Shown here: piece by piece, positions 19,125-27,816 of the stretch
Layout: every line of letters starts with the position of its first letter
Numbering within the stretch: the stretch's first letter is position 1
Origin: a virus
DNA: 42,113 bases
Strand: one strand, 5' to 3'
Virus record (IMG/VR): IMGVR_UViG_3300021135_000018
Coordinates: 1 to 42,113 of that record
The notes under the pieces: model-generated
The model's database searches: none
Seen by the model: the letters and a program-made list of their open reading frames with translations, nothing else
What the model was told of the DNA's origin: nothing
Translations under genes and position numbers: made by a program

Positions 19125-20372
19125 CTAAGTAGTTAGTACTCGGTAAAGATCATCATAGGCTATGGCGTTATCGTTGTAGCCTATTTCCTCGAATAGCGTC
19201 TTACAATTATCAAGTAGTTCACGAGTAATGATATGCTTAAACTCACCGTAGAAGTGATGGAAATTGTACTCTACGATTGGCGCTATAGCCTCCATAACGC
19301 TTCGCTTCTCTTCTGCACTTAACGCACAGTACCACGCAATCTGCGCAACAACAGCTTCTGTACGTGCATCGTTGTCTGTAATAGTATCATAGCTTTCATC
19401 TATAATACCTTCGAATGTTTTAAATCCATATGACTTCAAGTAAGCCAAGTTACCAACCGCCCCAAGTAACATAAATGGTTGTTTCATTACAATTGGCTTA
19501 AATATTTTTTCAGTTAACTGTAGTTTGTCATAGTAGAATACAGTTTCTGTAACAACATGCCATAAGCTGTCATTAGTACAACGTGGGATATCTGCACTAG
19601 CTGAACCTAACACACGTTCATTGTCTATAATCAATGGAGTGCTAGGTAAGTGTAATTTAATGTGGTCTACGGCTTTGCTTGACAACTTTGTATTAACATC
19701 AGCAATCTCTTCTTGCCAGCTTGCTTGTTCTGTAGCTAGCCCAAAGCTCACTTGTCCATGTTCTAATAATAATTCTTCGGCTAATTTGCTCACAAAGTAG
19801 CAACGATAGCTACGATCATTTGACACAAGCCTATTGAATGTTATATAATCGTAAGTATAGTCCTTAATTACTTGTTTGTTATAGTTTAGTGCGTAAAACC
19901 CGCGATACCAATCAAGTGCGGCAAAACCGTGAAAGAAGTAATACAATAGTCGAGCATCATATTTTATAGCACAAGAATCAACTAGTGCAGATTTCTCACT
20001 AGTAACAATAGTTTTCTTTTTATATACATATTGTGGATTAGCCAAATTTTCCATGTGTTCGTCCAACGATATACAACCAGTTAATCCATATGGAAGATTA
20101 TTTTGTAACATAAGTTGATACATTTCATGCATATCTCTCCCATCAGAATATGTAAATAAATCCATATATTGTTCGACTATTTGCTGCAGGTGCGGTTCCT
20201 GATCATAAAAGAAGATTTTTTCTGTGGTGCGGAAACTTGGCGTAAATAATACTATATCATTGATAGTTACCTGATTAGTATTAATTACACCATTTTTACA
20301 ATAATAGAAATCAAAGTTCTCAACAAAGATAGTAGAATATAAAAATTCGTAAACATGATCAATTTGGAGCAT
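19125..20372 (-). CDS. glycosyltransferase, GT10 (fucosyltransferase)-like
   Basis: 415 aa from ATG 20372; a TTG at 20387 is an alternative. The C-terminal third contains LTEKIFKPIVMKQPFMLLG, then YLKSYGFKTFEGIIDESYD, the E-K-(I/L)-x-K-P and GFKTF pattern of GT10-like domains, also present in the paralogue at 25960. The N-terminal part has an FFYDQEPHLQ segment. It would transfer a sugar to a virion or surface glycan. The start is three bases from the divergent old start of the dehydrogenase at 20376, and the endonuclease insertion lies just beyond. Confidence is moderate because the family is divergent. Confidence 0.7.
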   Translation of the reverse strand: MLQIDHVYEFLYSTIFVENFDFYYCKNGVINTNQVTINDIVLFTPSFRTTEKIFFYDQEPHLQQIVEQYMDLFTYSDGRDMHEMYQLMLQNNLPYGLTGCISLDEHMENLANPQYVYKKKTIVTSEKSALVDSCAIKYDARLLYYFFHGFAALDWYRGFYALNYNKQVIKDYTYDYITFNRLVSNDRSYRCYFVSKLAEELLLEHGQVSFGLATEQASWQEEIADVNTKLSSKAVDHIKLHLPSTPLIIDNERVLGSASADIPRCTNDSLWHVVTETVFYYDKLQLTEKIFKPIVMKQPFMLLGAVGNLAYLKSYGFKTFEGIIDESYDTITDNDARTEAVVAQIAWYCALSAEEKRSVMEAIAPIVEYNFHHFYGEFKHIITRELLDNCKTLFEEIGYNDNAIAYDDLYRVLTT

Positions 20373-20375
20373 TAA

Positions 20376-20442
20376 ATGTCGTCTCAATTAAAAACAGTAG
20401 GTTTCATTGGTATTGGCAAATTATAGGTTTTGTTGGTATCGG
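20376..20442 (+). pseudogene. two tandem 5' remnants of the second dehydrogenase gene
   Basis: ATG 20376, with GGAG upstream, opens MSSQLKTVGFIGIGKL followed by TAG. Directly after it (20424-20442) the sequence codes VGFVGIG again in another frame, and then the late box of the endonuclease begins. The intact gene at 21070 starts MNNVGFVGLGKLG. Two successive copies of the VGF(I/V)G(I/L)G codons suggest two insertion events at this site. Confidence 0.75.
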
Positions 20443-20450
20443 TATAAATA
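20443..20450 (+). promoter_or_regulatory. late promoter of the second GIY-YIG gene
   Basis: Perfect TATAAATA followed by C; the predicted start is the A of ATG 20456. GTTGGT (20432-20437) and ACCAAC (20460-20465) would loop out the start codon in read-through RNA. Confidence 0.8.
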
Positions 20451-20455
20451 CTAAT

Positions 20456-21073
20456 ATGAACCAACCATACACATATTTAATCGGATGGAGTACCCAGCAA
20501 AAATATTATTACGGAGTACGCTATGCCATTGATTGTAATCCCACTGATCTTTGGGCAAAATACTTTACATCTTCGCCTACTGTTAAAGCAATGCGATTAA
20601 TTTATGGTGAACCAGATGTGCGCCAAATTAGAAAAATATTTACTGACAAACAAGCTGCAAGATTATGGGAAACAAAAGTATTACGCAGAATGAAAGTAAT
20701 ACGTAGAGAAGAATTTTTAAACAAGAATGATGCGCCGGCTCCTCCAATAAACAATAGAATTATGTCGGATTCAACTAAAGAAAAAATAAGTGCGTCTAAT
20801 AAAAGTAAGCCTAAATCAGAAGAGCACAAACAAAAGATTAGAGAAGCAAGAGCAAAACAAATTAATACAAGAAAAGGGCAGACTCAAACTGAAGAAACAA
20901 AACAAAAGATTAGAGAAGCAAGAGCAAAACAAATTACGTCAGATGAAACAAAACAAAAAATGAGTATGCAACAAAAATTAGCAGGTGGGTATGGTCCTAA
21001 AAAACACACCGAAGAAACAAAACAAAAAATTAGAAATACATTAATGGAAAAATTTAAAAAGGGTAGTATATGA
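20456..21073 (+). CDS. GIY-YIG homing endonuclease with NUMOD3 repeats
   Basis: 205 aa, close paralogue of the protein at 260: PYTYLIGW then YYYGVRYA for GIY-YIG, a shared WETKVLRRMKV segment and LNKNDAPAPPINNR linker, then repeated NUMOD3 modules (EETKQKIREARAKQI twice). It lacks the zinc-finger-like tail of its paralogue. It is inserted at the same point of a second dehydrogenase gene. Its stop overlaps the new ATG of that gene (ATGA), with AAAAAGGG as ribosome binding site. Confidence 0.9.
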   Translation: MNQPYTYLIGWSTQQKYYYGVRYAIDCNPTDLWAKYFTSSPTVKAMRLIYGEPDVRQIRKIFTDKQAARLWETKVLRRMKVIRREEFLNKNDAPAPPINNRIMSDSTKEKISASNKSKPKSEEHKQKIREARAKQINTRKGQTQTEETKQKIREARAKQITSDETKQKMSMQQKLAGGYGPKKHTEETKQKIRNTLMEKFKKGSI

Positions 21074-22299
21074 ATAATGTAGGATTTGTAGGGTTAGGGA
21101 AATTAGGAATGGCATGTGCAGAAGTGATGGCACAAACATATGACGTCACTGGCTATGATATTTACCCACGTACTGGTGATAAGATAGCAATATCTGATAC
21201 ATTAGAAGGAGCAGTAAAGGGCAAGGATGTTATCTTTGTTGCAGTACAAACACCGCATGATCCGATCTATGATGGCTCGCAACCAATTACACATTTACCA
21301 AACAAAGACTTTGATTATACAATTATAAATCAAGTATTAGCAGACATTAATCAATACGTTACGCAAGATCAACTTGTAGTATTAATCAGCACAGTACTAC
21401 CAGGAACAACACGTAGAGAGCTACGTAAGCATATCACTAACGCACGTTTCATCTATAACCCATACTTAATTGCAATGGGTTCTGTAGCGTGGGATATGGT
21501 TAACCCAGACATGATTATTATCGGTACAGAAGATGGTAGCGTAACTGGTGATGCTAAGTTGCTTACAGACTTTTACGCACCACTAATGCAAAACAATCCA
21601 CATATTGCAATTGGCACATGGGATGAAGCAGAAGCAATTAAAATCTTCTACAATACATTTATTAGTACTAAAGTTGGCTTAGTAAACATGATACAAGACG
21701 TTGCTATGAAGTCAGGCAACATTAATGTTGATGTTGTAACTGACGCATTATGCGCTTCTACTATGCGTATCATTAGTACAAAGTATATGACAGCGGGTAT
21801 GGGTGATGCAGGCCCGTGTCACCCACGTGATAACATTGCGCTACGTTGGTTAGCTGAGAATTTAGACTTGGGCTACGATATTTTTAATACAGTTATATAT
21901 GCACGTGAGATACAAGCAAAGAATCTTGCTATATATCTTAGTGATTTACAAGAATTAACTGATTTGCCTATCGTTATACACGGAAAAGCGTACAAGCCAG
22001 ATGTGGATCTATTAGATGGCAGTTATAGCCTCTTAATCGGCAGTTATCTGACTGAAATAGGAGCAAAATACACTTATTCTGATCCTTTAACAGGTGACAT
22101 TGTTGCTGATGACACAACTGCTATTGTACTACTTGCTCACAATAGAACTATTACCTACGGTTACACCGGCGAACTGCCAGAACAACAATTGTATTACCGA
22201 CTTGGATTAAGTAGTATTGTAGTTGACCCGTGGCGCAAGTTTAAAACAGACACAAAATCAATTAAGGTTCTGCATTATGGCAACACACGAATTAATTAA
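21070..22299 (+). CDS. nucleotide-sugar 6-dehydrogenase (UDP-Glc/GDP-Man family), full length
   Basis: 409 aa. The NAD motif is G8-L-G10-K-L-G13; the catalytic Cys is C250 (GDAGPCHPRDN), a variant of the usual GGxCxPKD. The C-terminal UDP-binding domain is present (VIHGKAYKPDVDLLDGSYS), unlike in the paralogue at 1015. It would oxidise a sugar nucleotide to its uronate for glycan synthesis. It is translationally coupled to the endonuclease upstream and to the oxygenase downstream (23-base overlap). Confidence 0.85.
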   Translation: MNNVGFVGLGKLGMACAEVMAQTYDVTGYDIYPRTGDKIAISDTLEGAVKGKDVIFVAVQTPHDPIYDGSQPITHLPNKDFDYTIINQVLADINQYVTQDQLVVLISTVLPGTTRRELRKHITNARFIYNPYLIAMGSVAWDMVNPDMIIIGTEDGSVTGDAKLLTDFYAPLMQNNPHIAIGTWDEAEAIKIFYNTFISTKVGLVNMIQDVAMKSGNINVDVVTDALCASTMRIISTKYMTAGMGDAGPCHPRDNIALRWLAENLDLGYDIFNTVIYAREIQAKNLAIYLSDLQELTDLPIVIHGKAYKPDVDLLDGSYSLLIGSYLTEIGAKYTYSDPLTGDIVADDTTAIVLLAHNRTITYGYTGELPEQQLYYRLGLSSIVVDPWRKFKTDTKSIKVLHYGNTRIN

Positions 22300-22804
22300 G
22301 ATAGAACCAAATTGGGGCGAAGCGTATACTCGACTAGATTATGTCACAGAACCATTTAACAATTCCGATGATACTACACGTTGGCTAGCACAGGGATATA
22401 GTAATAAGTTTACTGGTGCTATGTGTGATATGCGTAAGTCACAACCAATTTGGAATAGTTATATACTAGCACAGTTCGAACAACGTGGTTGGAAAGATGT
22501 TTGTACAAGTTATTATAGGATGGATACTGGTACTACGTTACCGGTACACTATGATATATATAAACGATATGTTGAATTGTTTAATTTACAAGGTAAAGAA
22601 CAAACAATACACCGCGCAATTGTATTTTTAGAAGATTGGCAGAGCGGACATTACTTAGAAATAAACGGCGAACCGATAGTTAAATGGTCAGCCGGTGACA
22701 CAGTAATATGGCAATATGATGCACCACATATGGCGGCCAATATGGGTTTATTGCCACGATACACGCTTCAAATAACAGGACACATGGATGAAATTAAGCA
22801 GTAG
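22277..22804 (+). CDS. 2OG-Fe(II) oxygenase (aspartyl hydroxylase-like)
   Basis: 175 aa from ATG 22277. The metal triad is H91-Y-D93 (LPVHYD) and H151 (DAPHMAAN), with R161 (LPRYTL) for 2-oxoglutarate. GxxVxWxxGDTVIWQYDAPH is typical of the aspartyl/asparaginyl hydroxylase type of cupin fold. It would hydroxylate a protein or a sugar-linked substrate. It overlaps both neighbours, so the dehydrogenase, oxygenase and amidinotransferase form one coupled unit, perhaps building a modified sugar or amino acid. Confidence 0.82.
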   Translation: MATHELIKIEPNWGEAYTRLDYVTEPFNNSDDTTRWLAQGYSNKFTGAMCDMRKSQPIWNSYILAQFEQRGWKDVCTSYYRMDTGTTLPVHYDIYKRYVELFNLQGKEQTIHRAIVFLEDWQSGHYLEINGEPIVKWSAGDTVIWQYDAPHMAANMGLLPRYTLQITGHMDEIKQ

Positions 22805-23702
22805 CAATGAATGGGGTAAACTTAAAAGTATAGTAGTGGGGTCAGCAACACATGCGAACTGGCCAAGCAACGATTCTGTATTCTCACAAGAACATTTAAA
22901 AACATCTTGGCATGAAACACCTGTACCAAGCGGACCAGTGCCACAATGGATTGTCGACGAAGCAAATGAAGATTTAGATAACTTAGCCAGTGTACTTACT
23001 AAACTAGGTGTCGAAGTATTCCGCCCAAATGAAATGAACTTTGTTGAACGTGACGGTATGTACAACTATTGCCCACGTGACAGATTATTGATTGCAGACA
23101 ATTGCGTAATCAACCCTGCTATGATGTATCCATGTCGCGACCAAGAGCTTGAAACATTAGACTTTGTACTTGATAGGGCACAGACTGTTAAGAACATGCC
23201 ACGCAATCAAGATATGGTTATGGATGCGGCTAATGTATGTAGACTTGGCAGTACGTGGTTGTACTTACTAAGCGACAGTGGCAATCAACTTGCATTAGAT
23301 TGGTTACGTGATAAGTTACCGAACATCAATATTGAAGCATGCAACTTTTACAATGGTGTACACATTGATAGTACAATTGTTCCGCTACGTCAAGGATTTG
23401 TTGTGCTTAATGCAAGTAGAGTAACTCCAGACAACTGCCCACGAGCATTTGATGGTTGGACTAAGTTATGGGTAAATGATGTCGAAGCACAAAGTTTTCA
23501 TGAATACCCATACGCAAGTAAATGGATCGGATTGAACATGTTAAGTGTTGACCCAAAGACAGTAATTGTTGATCGTGCGCAATATACTCTTATAGAAGAC
23601 TTAGAGAAGGCGGGATTTACTACTATTCCGCTAGAGCTACGTCACAGCAGGACATTAGGAGGGGGATTTCACTGTGTAACCCTTGATCTAGAAAGAGAAT
23701 AA
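22788..23702 (+). CDS. amidinotransferase (glycine amidinotransferase-like)
   Basis: 304 aa. The pentein-fold catalytic residues are visible: H192 in NGVHIDST and C296 in GGGFHCVTLD, with acidic residues at CPRD (D98) and VMDAANV. This is the pattern of glycine/inosamine amidinotransferases, which move an amidino group from arginine to an amine, rather than of arginine deiminases. It overlaps the oxygenase gene by 17 bases. With the dehydrogenase it may add a guanidino group to a sugar or small molecule used in virion or host-surface decoration; the product is unknown. Confidence 0.82.
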   Translation: MKLSSSNEWGKLKSIVVGSATHANWPSNDSVFSQEHLKTSWHETPVPSGPVPQWIVDEANEDLDNLASVLTKLGVEVFRPNEMNFVERDGMYNYCPRDRLLIADNCVINPAMMYPCRDQELETLDFVLDRAQTVKNMPRNQDMVMDAANVCRLGSTWLYLLSDSGNQLALDWLRDKLPNINIEACNFYNGVHIDSTIVPLRQGFVVLNASRVTPDNCPRAFDGWTKLWVNDVEAQSFHEYPYASKWIGLNMLSVDPKTVIVDRAQYTLIEDLEKAGFTTIPLELRHSRTLGGGFHCVTLDLERE

Positions 23703-23741
23703 GCTACAAATTGCTAAGTAAATGTAACACGGGGAATCAAC

Positions 23742-24473
23742 ATGCCGCAGTCTTTCGCGACGTACACACAAACATCACTTAGCGCCTTAAAATTTAATCT
23801 TAAAAGTCAAGATGCAATTAATAAGAAACAAGAGATATTACATGGCATCGAACAACATTATAACTCAACCCCCGACAGCGTATTATTTGTTGGCTTTAGC
23901 CCATTGATGCTCGGTGTAACATACAAGAACATATTTGTAACTGGTATTAGTGCAGAAACAAAAAATTACCTCGACAGTATTGCGATTAAATACACATATA
24001 TAGATGCTAAAGATTTAAAAGGTTACACTAAACAGTTTTCGTGGGTTGTGGCCGGCGATGAGTATTTTACATTTGCAGAAACAGAACAAGATCAGCAGGC
24101 AAGTGTGGCGTTAATTGCAAGTTTAGCAAATGAATTAATAGTAACAACATTACGTGATTATAAGAATCAAAACTTTCGAGAGCGTGAATTTAGTCAACCT
24201 CTTGCTGTATATAGAAACAATGATAGTTTAGTATTTTTAGAATATCACAAGTATGAATATGTAGATAAGAATGCATGGCAGACAACAGTGTTTGAAATGC
24301 AAGATAGTAACACACAGTCGCATGGTCCGTTTGCAAGACGTAATATGTTTTTTAAACAGTTAGCAAAGTTTAGTATTGACGCTGGTGCAAAAGAGTTTTA
24401 TGTACACAAAGATTTAATGTACAAAAGTCTCATACGTAAAAACTATGAGCACGTAATTAGTATTTCAATTTAG
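23742..24473 (+). CDS. protein of unknown function in the decoration module
   Basis: 243 aa, with CACGGGGAAT upstream. A central Rossmann-like alternation (DSVLFVGFSPLMLGV, NIFVTGISAETKNYL, FSWVVAGDEYFTF) resembles degenerate SAM-methyltransferase folds, but the glycine motif is incomplete. The second half is basic and aromatic. It lies between the amidinotransferase and a fibre-like gene. No firm family; a methyltransferase relative is one reading. Confidence 0.6.
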   Translation: MPQSFATYTQTSLSALKFNLKSQDAINKKQEILHGIEQHYNSTPDSVLFVGFSPLMLGVTYKNIFVTGISAETKNYLDSIAIKYTYIDAKDLKGYTKQFSWVVAGDEYFTFAETEQDQQASVALIASLANELIVTTLRDYKNQNFREREFSQPLAVYRNNDSLVFLEYHKYEYVDKNAWQTTVFEMQDSNTQSHGPFARRNMFFKQLAKFSIDAGAKEFYVHKDLMYKSLIRKNYEHVISISI

Positions 24474-24492
24474 AGTTTTTTCGAGTGAGTAT

Positions 24493-25761
24493 ATGGATAT
24501 CAATCAACAGCTACAACCTATCGTCGCAGGTTTAATCGACGGTCTTAAAGTATCAATTGAACAAGAGCTACAGGCTAAAATTACTGATGAGGTAATTAAA
24601 AAAATTGCCGCAACAGAACTTGATGCAGTAGTTGATACTTTAGTTAAACAACAAATTGGTACACGCCTAGACACATTTAACTTTGCTGATACAAGTAGAG
24701 AACAACTTACCGCACAAATTGCAAAAATCACCGCCGATGTTAACAAGACAGTAGTTGACAAAGCCAACGCACAAATAGTACAAGAAATTAAACGCCAACT
24801 TGCCTCCATTGATATTAATTTAATAGTTAATGAAATTGTAAAAACTTCGTTGGCTAGCATAATTAAATTACAAAACTTCCCATCACAAAGCATTGCGCAT
24901 ACTGCAATAAACTTTCAAGGTCTTAAACTAACAGGCGATAGCATTGCCGGCGGCATTATAGAACAATTTGGTAGTACTGGTATCGAGGACAGAGCTAGCT
25001 TTGTACAGATGACGTTAATGGATCATGCTGTTGCGTTTGAAGGTCCATTGTTTGCACCCAGCGCAGAGATTAAAGGCGACTTAGTAGTAGATGGCGCACT
25101 AACACTTAATGGCACAGTAACAGAAGATTGTGTGGGCTTTACACAGTTAGTTGCCGCCACAAGTGTTGCAGTAACAGCGGGCTTAAACGATACATTGTTT
25201 ACTGGTTATAGTAACATTATACAAGAACAACTTAAAACATCTGGCATTGATTTAGATCGCATTACGCAAGGTGGTAAGGAAATTGTTAAAGGTGCGCAAC
25301 TGGGCTATCAGATTGTTGACAGTAATTTACAACGTGTTGGTGTGCTTAAAGACTTACAAACATCGGGTGAAAACTTTTTAAGTGAAACACTTTATGTTAC
25401 ACAACGTAGAGTTGGTGTTAACACGATGGACCCGAGTGCTGTGTTCGCAGTGTGGGACGAAGAAGTCGAACTTATCGTAGCTAAACGTAAAACAGATGTT
25501 GCTTATCTTGCAACACCACGCAAACAACAACTTATACTTGGTAGCAACGGAAAAGAAAACATTATACTTGATACTGATGGTAGTGCGCATATAGAGAACT
25601 TAGTAGTGGGTCGGGTTGCTATGTCGTCGGCCACAGCAGTCCCAAACTATGCAGGTACAATGGCACAAATTGTCTACAACGAATCGCCGGCACCAGGCAG
25701 TCCAATTGGATGGGTATGTATTGGTGGCTCACGCTGGGCTAAGTTTGGGATAATCGAATAA
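24493..25761 (+). CDS. fibre-like virion structural protein
   Basis: 422 aa. The N-terminal 140 residues are a long helix with coiled-coil character (QELQAKITDEVIKKIAATEL, AQIVQEIKRQLASIDINLIV). The middle has short beta-repeat segments typical of fibres (AEIKGDLVVDGALTLNGTVT). The C-terminus ends in GSPIGWVCIGGSRWAKFG, seen in phage fibre and baseplate tips. It is coupled to the next small gene by TAATG. A tail-fibre or whisker-like role is likely; exact identity unknown. Confidence 0.65.
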   Translation: MDINQQLQPIVAGLIDGLKVSIEQELQAKITDEVIKKIAATELDAVVDTLVKQQIGTRLDTFNFADTSREQLTAQIAKITADVNKTVVDKANAQIVQEIKRQLASIDINLIVNEIVKTSLASIIKLQNFPSQSIAHTAINFQGLKLTGDSIAGGIIEQFGSTGIEDRASFVQMTLMDHAVAFEGPLFAPSAEIKGDLVVDGALTLNGTVTEDCVGFTQLVAATSVAVTAGLNDTLFTGYSNIIQEQLKTSGIDLDRITQGGKEIVKGAQLGYQIVDSNLQRVGVLKDLQTSGENFLSETLYVTQRRVGVNTMDPSAVFAVWDEEVELIVAKRKTDVAYLATPRKQQLILGSNGKENIILDTDGSAHIENLVVGRVAMSSATAVPNYAGTMAQIVYNESPAPGSPIGWVCIGGSRWAKFGIIE

Positions 25762-25988
25762 TGGGAACTGGATATACAACACCGTGGAATGATTCTTGGC
25801 TAGATGGTGAATGGCATTGGGCGTTAGTATTTGTTTGGTGGCCACGCAAAACTGAATATGATAAATGGATTTGGCTTACAACAGCATATCACGGTATGCG
25901 AGGAATATCTGGCCCAGGTACTCCGGTTTATTTACACAAATGGATGACACCAGGAGAGTTTACTTGGTTTCAGTTAACACAGTCTTAA
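25761..25988 (+). CDS. Trp-rich small protein
   Basis: 75 aa with ten Trp (for example DGEWHWALVFVWWPRK and KWIWLTTAYHG). The start overlaps the stop of the fibre-like gene. It is not a clear membrane protein, because the hydrophobic stretches are short and broken by charged residues. The high Trp content suggests a compact carbohydrate- or protein-binding module linked to the fibre gene. It overlaps the convergent glycosyltransferase by 29 bases. Confidence 0.65.
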   Translation: MGTGYTTPWNDSWLDGEWHWALVFVWWPRKTEYDKWIWLTTAYHGMRGISGPGTPVYLHKWMTPGEFTWFQLTQS

Positions 25989-26952
25989 GATTCGCGTGAA
26001 ACTGTCCTAACCAATCTGTCTCTAACATAACTTTACGATTGTGTTCTGTTATTGGTCGTATACTATCCAACACTTGTTGTTGTGGTAAATTAAATAATCT
26101 ATTCATTTCATTACATACCATTTCGAATCTGATATTATTATCTGCTTCTTCATCATAACGTTCATCTACAATAATATCAAATGTTTTAAATCCCATACTG
26201 CGTAAATTGCGTAGATAATGCTGTCCACTAAACACAAGAAATAATCTTTCTGCTAATATAGGTTTAACAATCTTCTCAGTGTAAAAACTATAATGATTGT
26301 CAAAATTTGTTTCTGCAACAATGCTGTATGCAGTTTGATTATAGATACTAATTGGTATTATTTGACTTAATGATAATGTACTATTCTGATAGCTCACCGA
26401 AGTAACAGTCCATTTAAATTCATCAGACGTTGGCTCAGATTCCCAAATCCATCCATCCGAGTCTTGTTGCTGTATTATTTTGTTTTGCAGATAAGTCATT
26501 ATAACCCGATTATTTAATTCATTGCGACATATATAATTGTATACATAATCTCTATGTCGTCTGGGCTGACCTAACAGTATATCAAATGTTTTTGGCTTTG
26601 ATAGGTATGGAGTTAGTTGATTTAATATATTACTTTGTTTGTAAAATTCAGTACTTGTAATAAACCAATCCATCCAATTTTGCGTAGTAATGTCACTAAC
26701 GACACCACATAAAAAATAAGTTATTTTTGGATTCTGATATTGTGTTATAAAGTCAACTGTGCTTGCATGCAATTCTGACCCTAATATTACAATACAGTCG
26801 TGTTGAATTAATGCATCATTGATTGCTTGCTTAAACTCGATAGTAAGTGGAAATGGTATATGAAATATTGCGTGTCTTGTGTCAAGAAGATTGATACAAT
26901 TCAAATGCCATCGGCAAGGGTCTAAATATTCATCGTCCCTTGCCGCTGTCAT
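25960..26952 (-). CDS. glycosyltransferase, GT10-like paralogue
   Basis: 330 aa. The C-terminal third shares the pattern of the protein at 19125: SFYTEKIVKPILAERLFLVF, then LRSMGFKTFDIIVDERYDE. An HRD segment (GQPRRHRDYVYNYI) marks the linker to the C-terminal domain. It lies behind a small basic gene on the same strand, three bases apart. It probably decorates virion or surface glycans together with the other transferases. Confidence 0.7.
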   Translation of the reverse strand: MTAARDDEYLDPCRWHLNCINLLDTRHAIFHIPFPLTIEFKQAINDALIQHDCIVILGSELHASTVDFITQYQNPKITYFLCGVVSDITTQNWMDWFITSTEFYKQSNILNQLTPYLSKPKTFDILLGQPRRHRDYVYNYICRNELNNRVIMTYLQNKIIQQQDSDGWIWESEPTSDEFKWTVTSVSYQNSTLSLSQIIPISIYNQTAYSIVAETNFDNHYSFYTEKIVKPILAERLFLVFSGQHYLRNLRSMGFKTFDIIVDERYDEEADNNIRFEMVCNEMNRLFNLPQQQVLDSIRPITEHNRKVMLETDWLGQFHANLKTVLTETK

Positions 26953-26955
26953 TTA

Positions 26956-27192
26956 TTACTTAGTTGCGACTGCTTTTGGTTTAGTAGTTGCTTTCTTCTT
27001 ACCGTAATATGGTTTACGTTTCTTAGCTGGCGCCGGTGCTACTGCCAATGGTGCTAGCTTAACTCCTGCTACTGTACCTGCACGTTGTTTTACTGGTGCT
27101 TTAACTGCTACTTCTTTTACTTCTTCAACTACTACTGCTGCTGGTGCAGAGCCGAATAAATCGGATAGTAGTCCTTTGATATAATTAATCAT
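26956..27192 (-). CDS. Ala/Lys/Pro-rich small basic protein
   Basis: 78 aa with AAGGAG upstream on the minus strand. A short N-terminal amphipathic helix (INYIKGLLSDLFGS) leads into low-complexity Ala/Val/Pro and a strongly basic tail (KKRKPYYGKKKATTKPK). It could bind nucleic acid or a membrane-bound acid polymer; histone-H1-like tails look similar. No family can be assigned. Late-type AATAAATA lies upstream at 27211-27218 on the same strand, so late expression is possible. Confidence 0.65.
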   Translation of the reverse strand: MINYIKGLLSDLFGSAPAAVVVEEVKEVAVKAPVKQRAGTVAGVKLAPLAVAPAPAKKRKPYYGKKKATTKPKAVATK

Positions 27193-27251
27193 GTGTTACT
27201 CCTTGTACATTATTTATTCATTATATACGCATAGATAAATTTATATTTCGG

Positions 27252-27280
27252 TTGACATTTTGGTAAAACGACTGTATAAT
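27252..27280 (+). promoter_or_regulatory. early promo­ter of the repeated family
   Basis: TTGACA (27252-27257), 17 bases, TATAAT (27275-27280), then a downstream CATACGCTAACAACAC variant of the shared element. Confidence 0.92.
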
Positions 27281-27317
27281 GTTACACATACGCTAACAAC
27301 ACAGAGAAGAAAACGAA

Positions 27318-27581
27318 ATGACTACATTTGTTACTTACAACGTAAAAAGTACACAATCAATTAACTATTTTGATACATTAGCTTCAGCTAAACGTAGTAC
27401 TACATGTGCAAATAAACGTGCAGGTGCTGGTGTTGTTGCTTATGCTACTTTAGAATATTATAATACTGTTATTGTTACTAAGAAAACAGTACGTAATATT
27501 ATGTCAGGTGCGCTTGTTGAAATTGATAGCAACACTCCGCGTTGTTGCGATCCGAGTTCAGAATTATACTGGAGCATGTAA
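27318..27581 (+). CDS. early protein of unknown function
   Basis: 87 aa with AGAGAAG upstream. Beta-rich, with Thr, Tyr and Val strands (TTFVTYNVKSTQSINYF, EYYNTVIVTKKTV) and a C-terminal CC pair. A basic run (SAKRSTTCANKR) may bind nucleic acid. It is the first gene of an early operon of small genes. No family is recognised. Confidence 0.65.
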   Translation: MTTFVTYNVKSTQSINYFDTLASAKRSTTCANKRAGAGVVAYATLEYYNTVIVTKKTVRNIMSGALVEIDSNTPRCCDPSSELYWSM

Positions 27582-27599
27582 ATTAAAAGGAGATTTAAA

Positions 27600-27719
27600 A
27601 TGAAAATATTAGTAACGATTTTAGGTGCATTCGGTCTTATAGTATTGCTTAGTTTTTTACTAAGCTGGCCCATTATGATGTTATGGAATGGTTGCTTAGT
27701 CGGCGCAGTGGATGCGTGA
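27600..27719 (+). CDS. 39-aa membrane protein
   Basis: ATG at 27600 with AAGGAGA upstream. Almost the whole protein is one membrane helix (ILVTILGAFGLIVLLSFLLS followed by WPIMMLWNGCLVG). Its end overlaps the next frame by eight bases. Similar tiny membrane proteins occur in T4-like phages; function unknown. Confidence 0.65.
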   Translation: MKILVTILGAFGLIVLLSFLLSWPIMMLWNGCLVGAVDA

Positions 27720-27816
27720 AAATGGAGTTGAGTACGCACTACAAGCATCGGGCAGTAATGGGTATGGATTTACAGTAAAAACAAACGTGGATTGGTTTAG
27801 GTTGAAATGGGTATGA
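27712..27816 (+). CDS. 34-aa protein overlapping its neighbours
   Basis: ATG at 27712 opens MRENGVEYALQASGSNGYGF and ends FRLKWV at TGA 27814-27816, overlapping the preceding stop and the next start. The amino-acid make-up is ordinary and the overlaps suggest translational coupling in a run of small early genes. Being short, it might be spurious, but it fills the only gap between two convincing genes. Confidence 0.45.
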   Translation: MRENGVEYALQASGSNGYGFTVKTNVDWFRLKWV

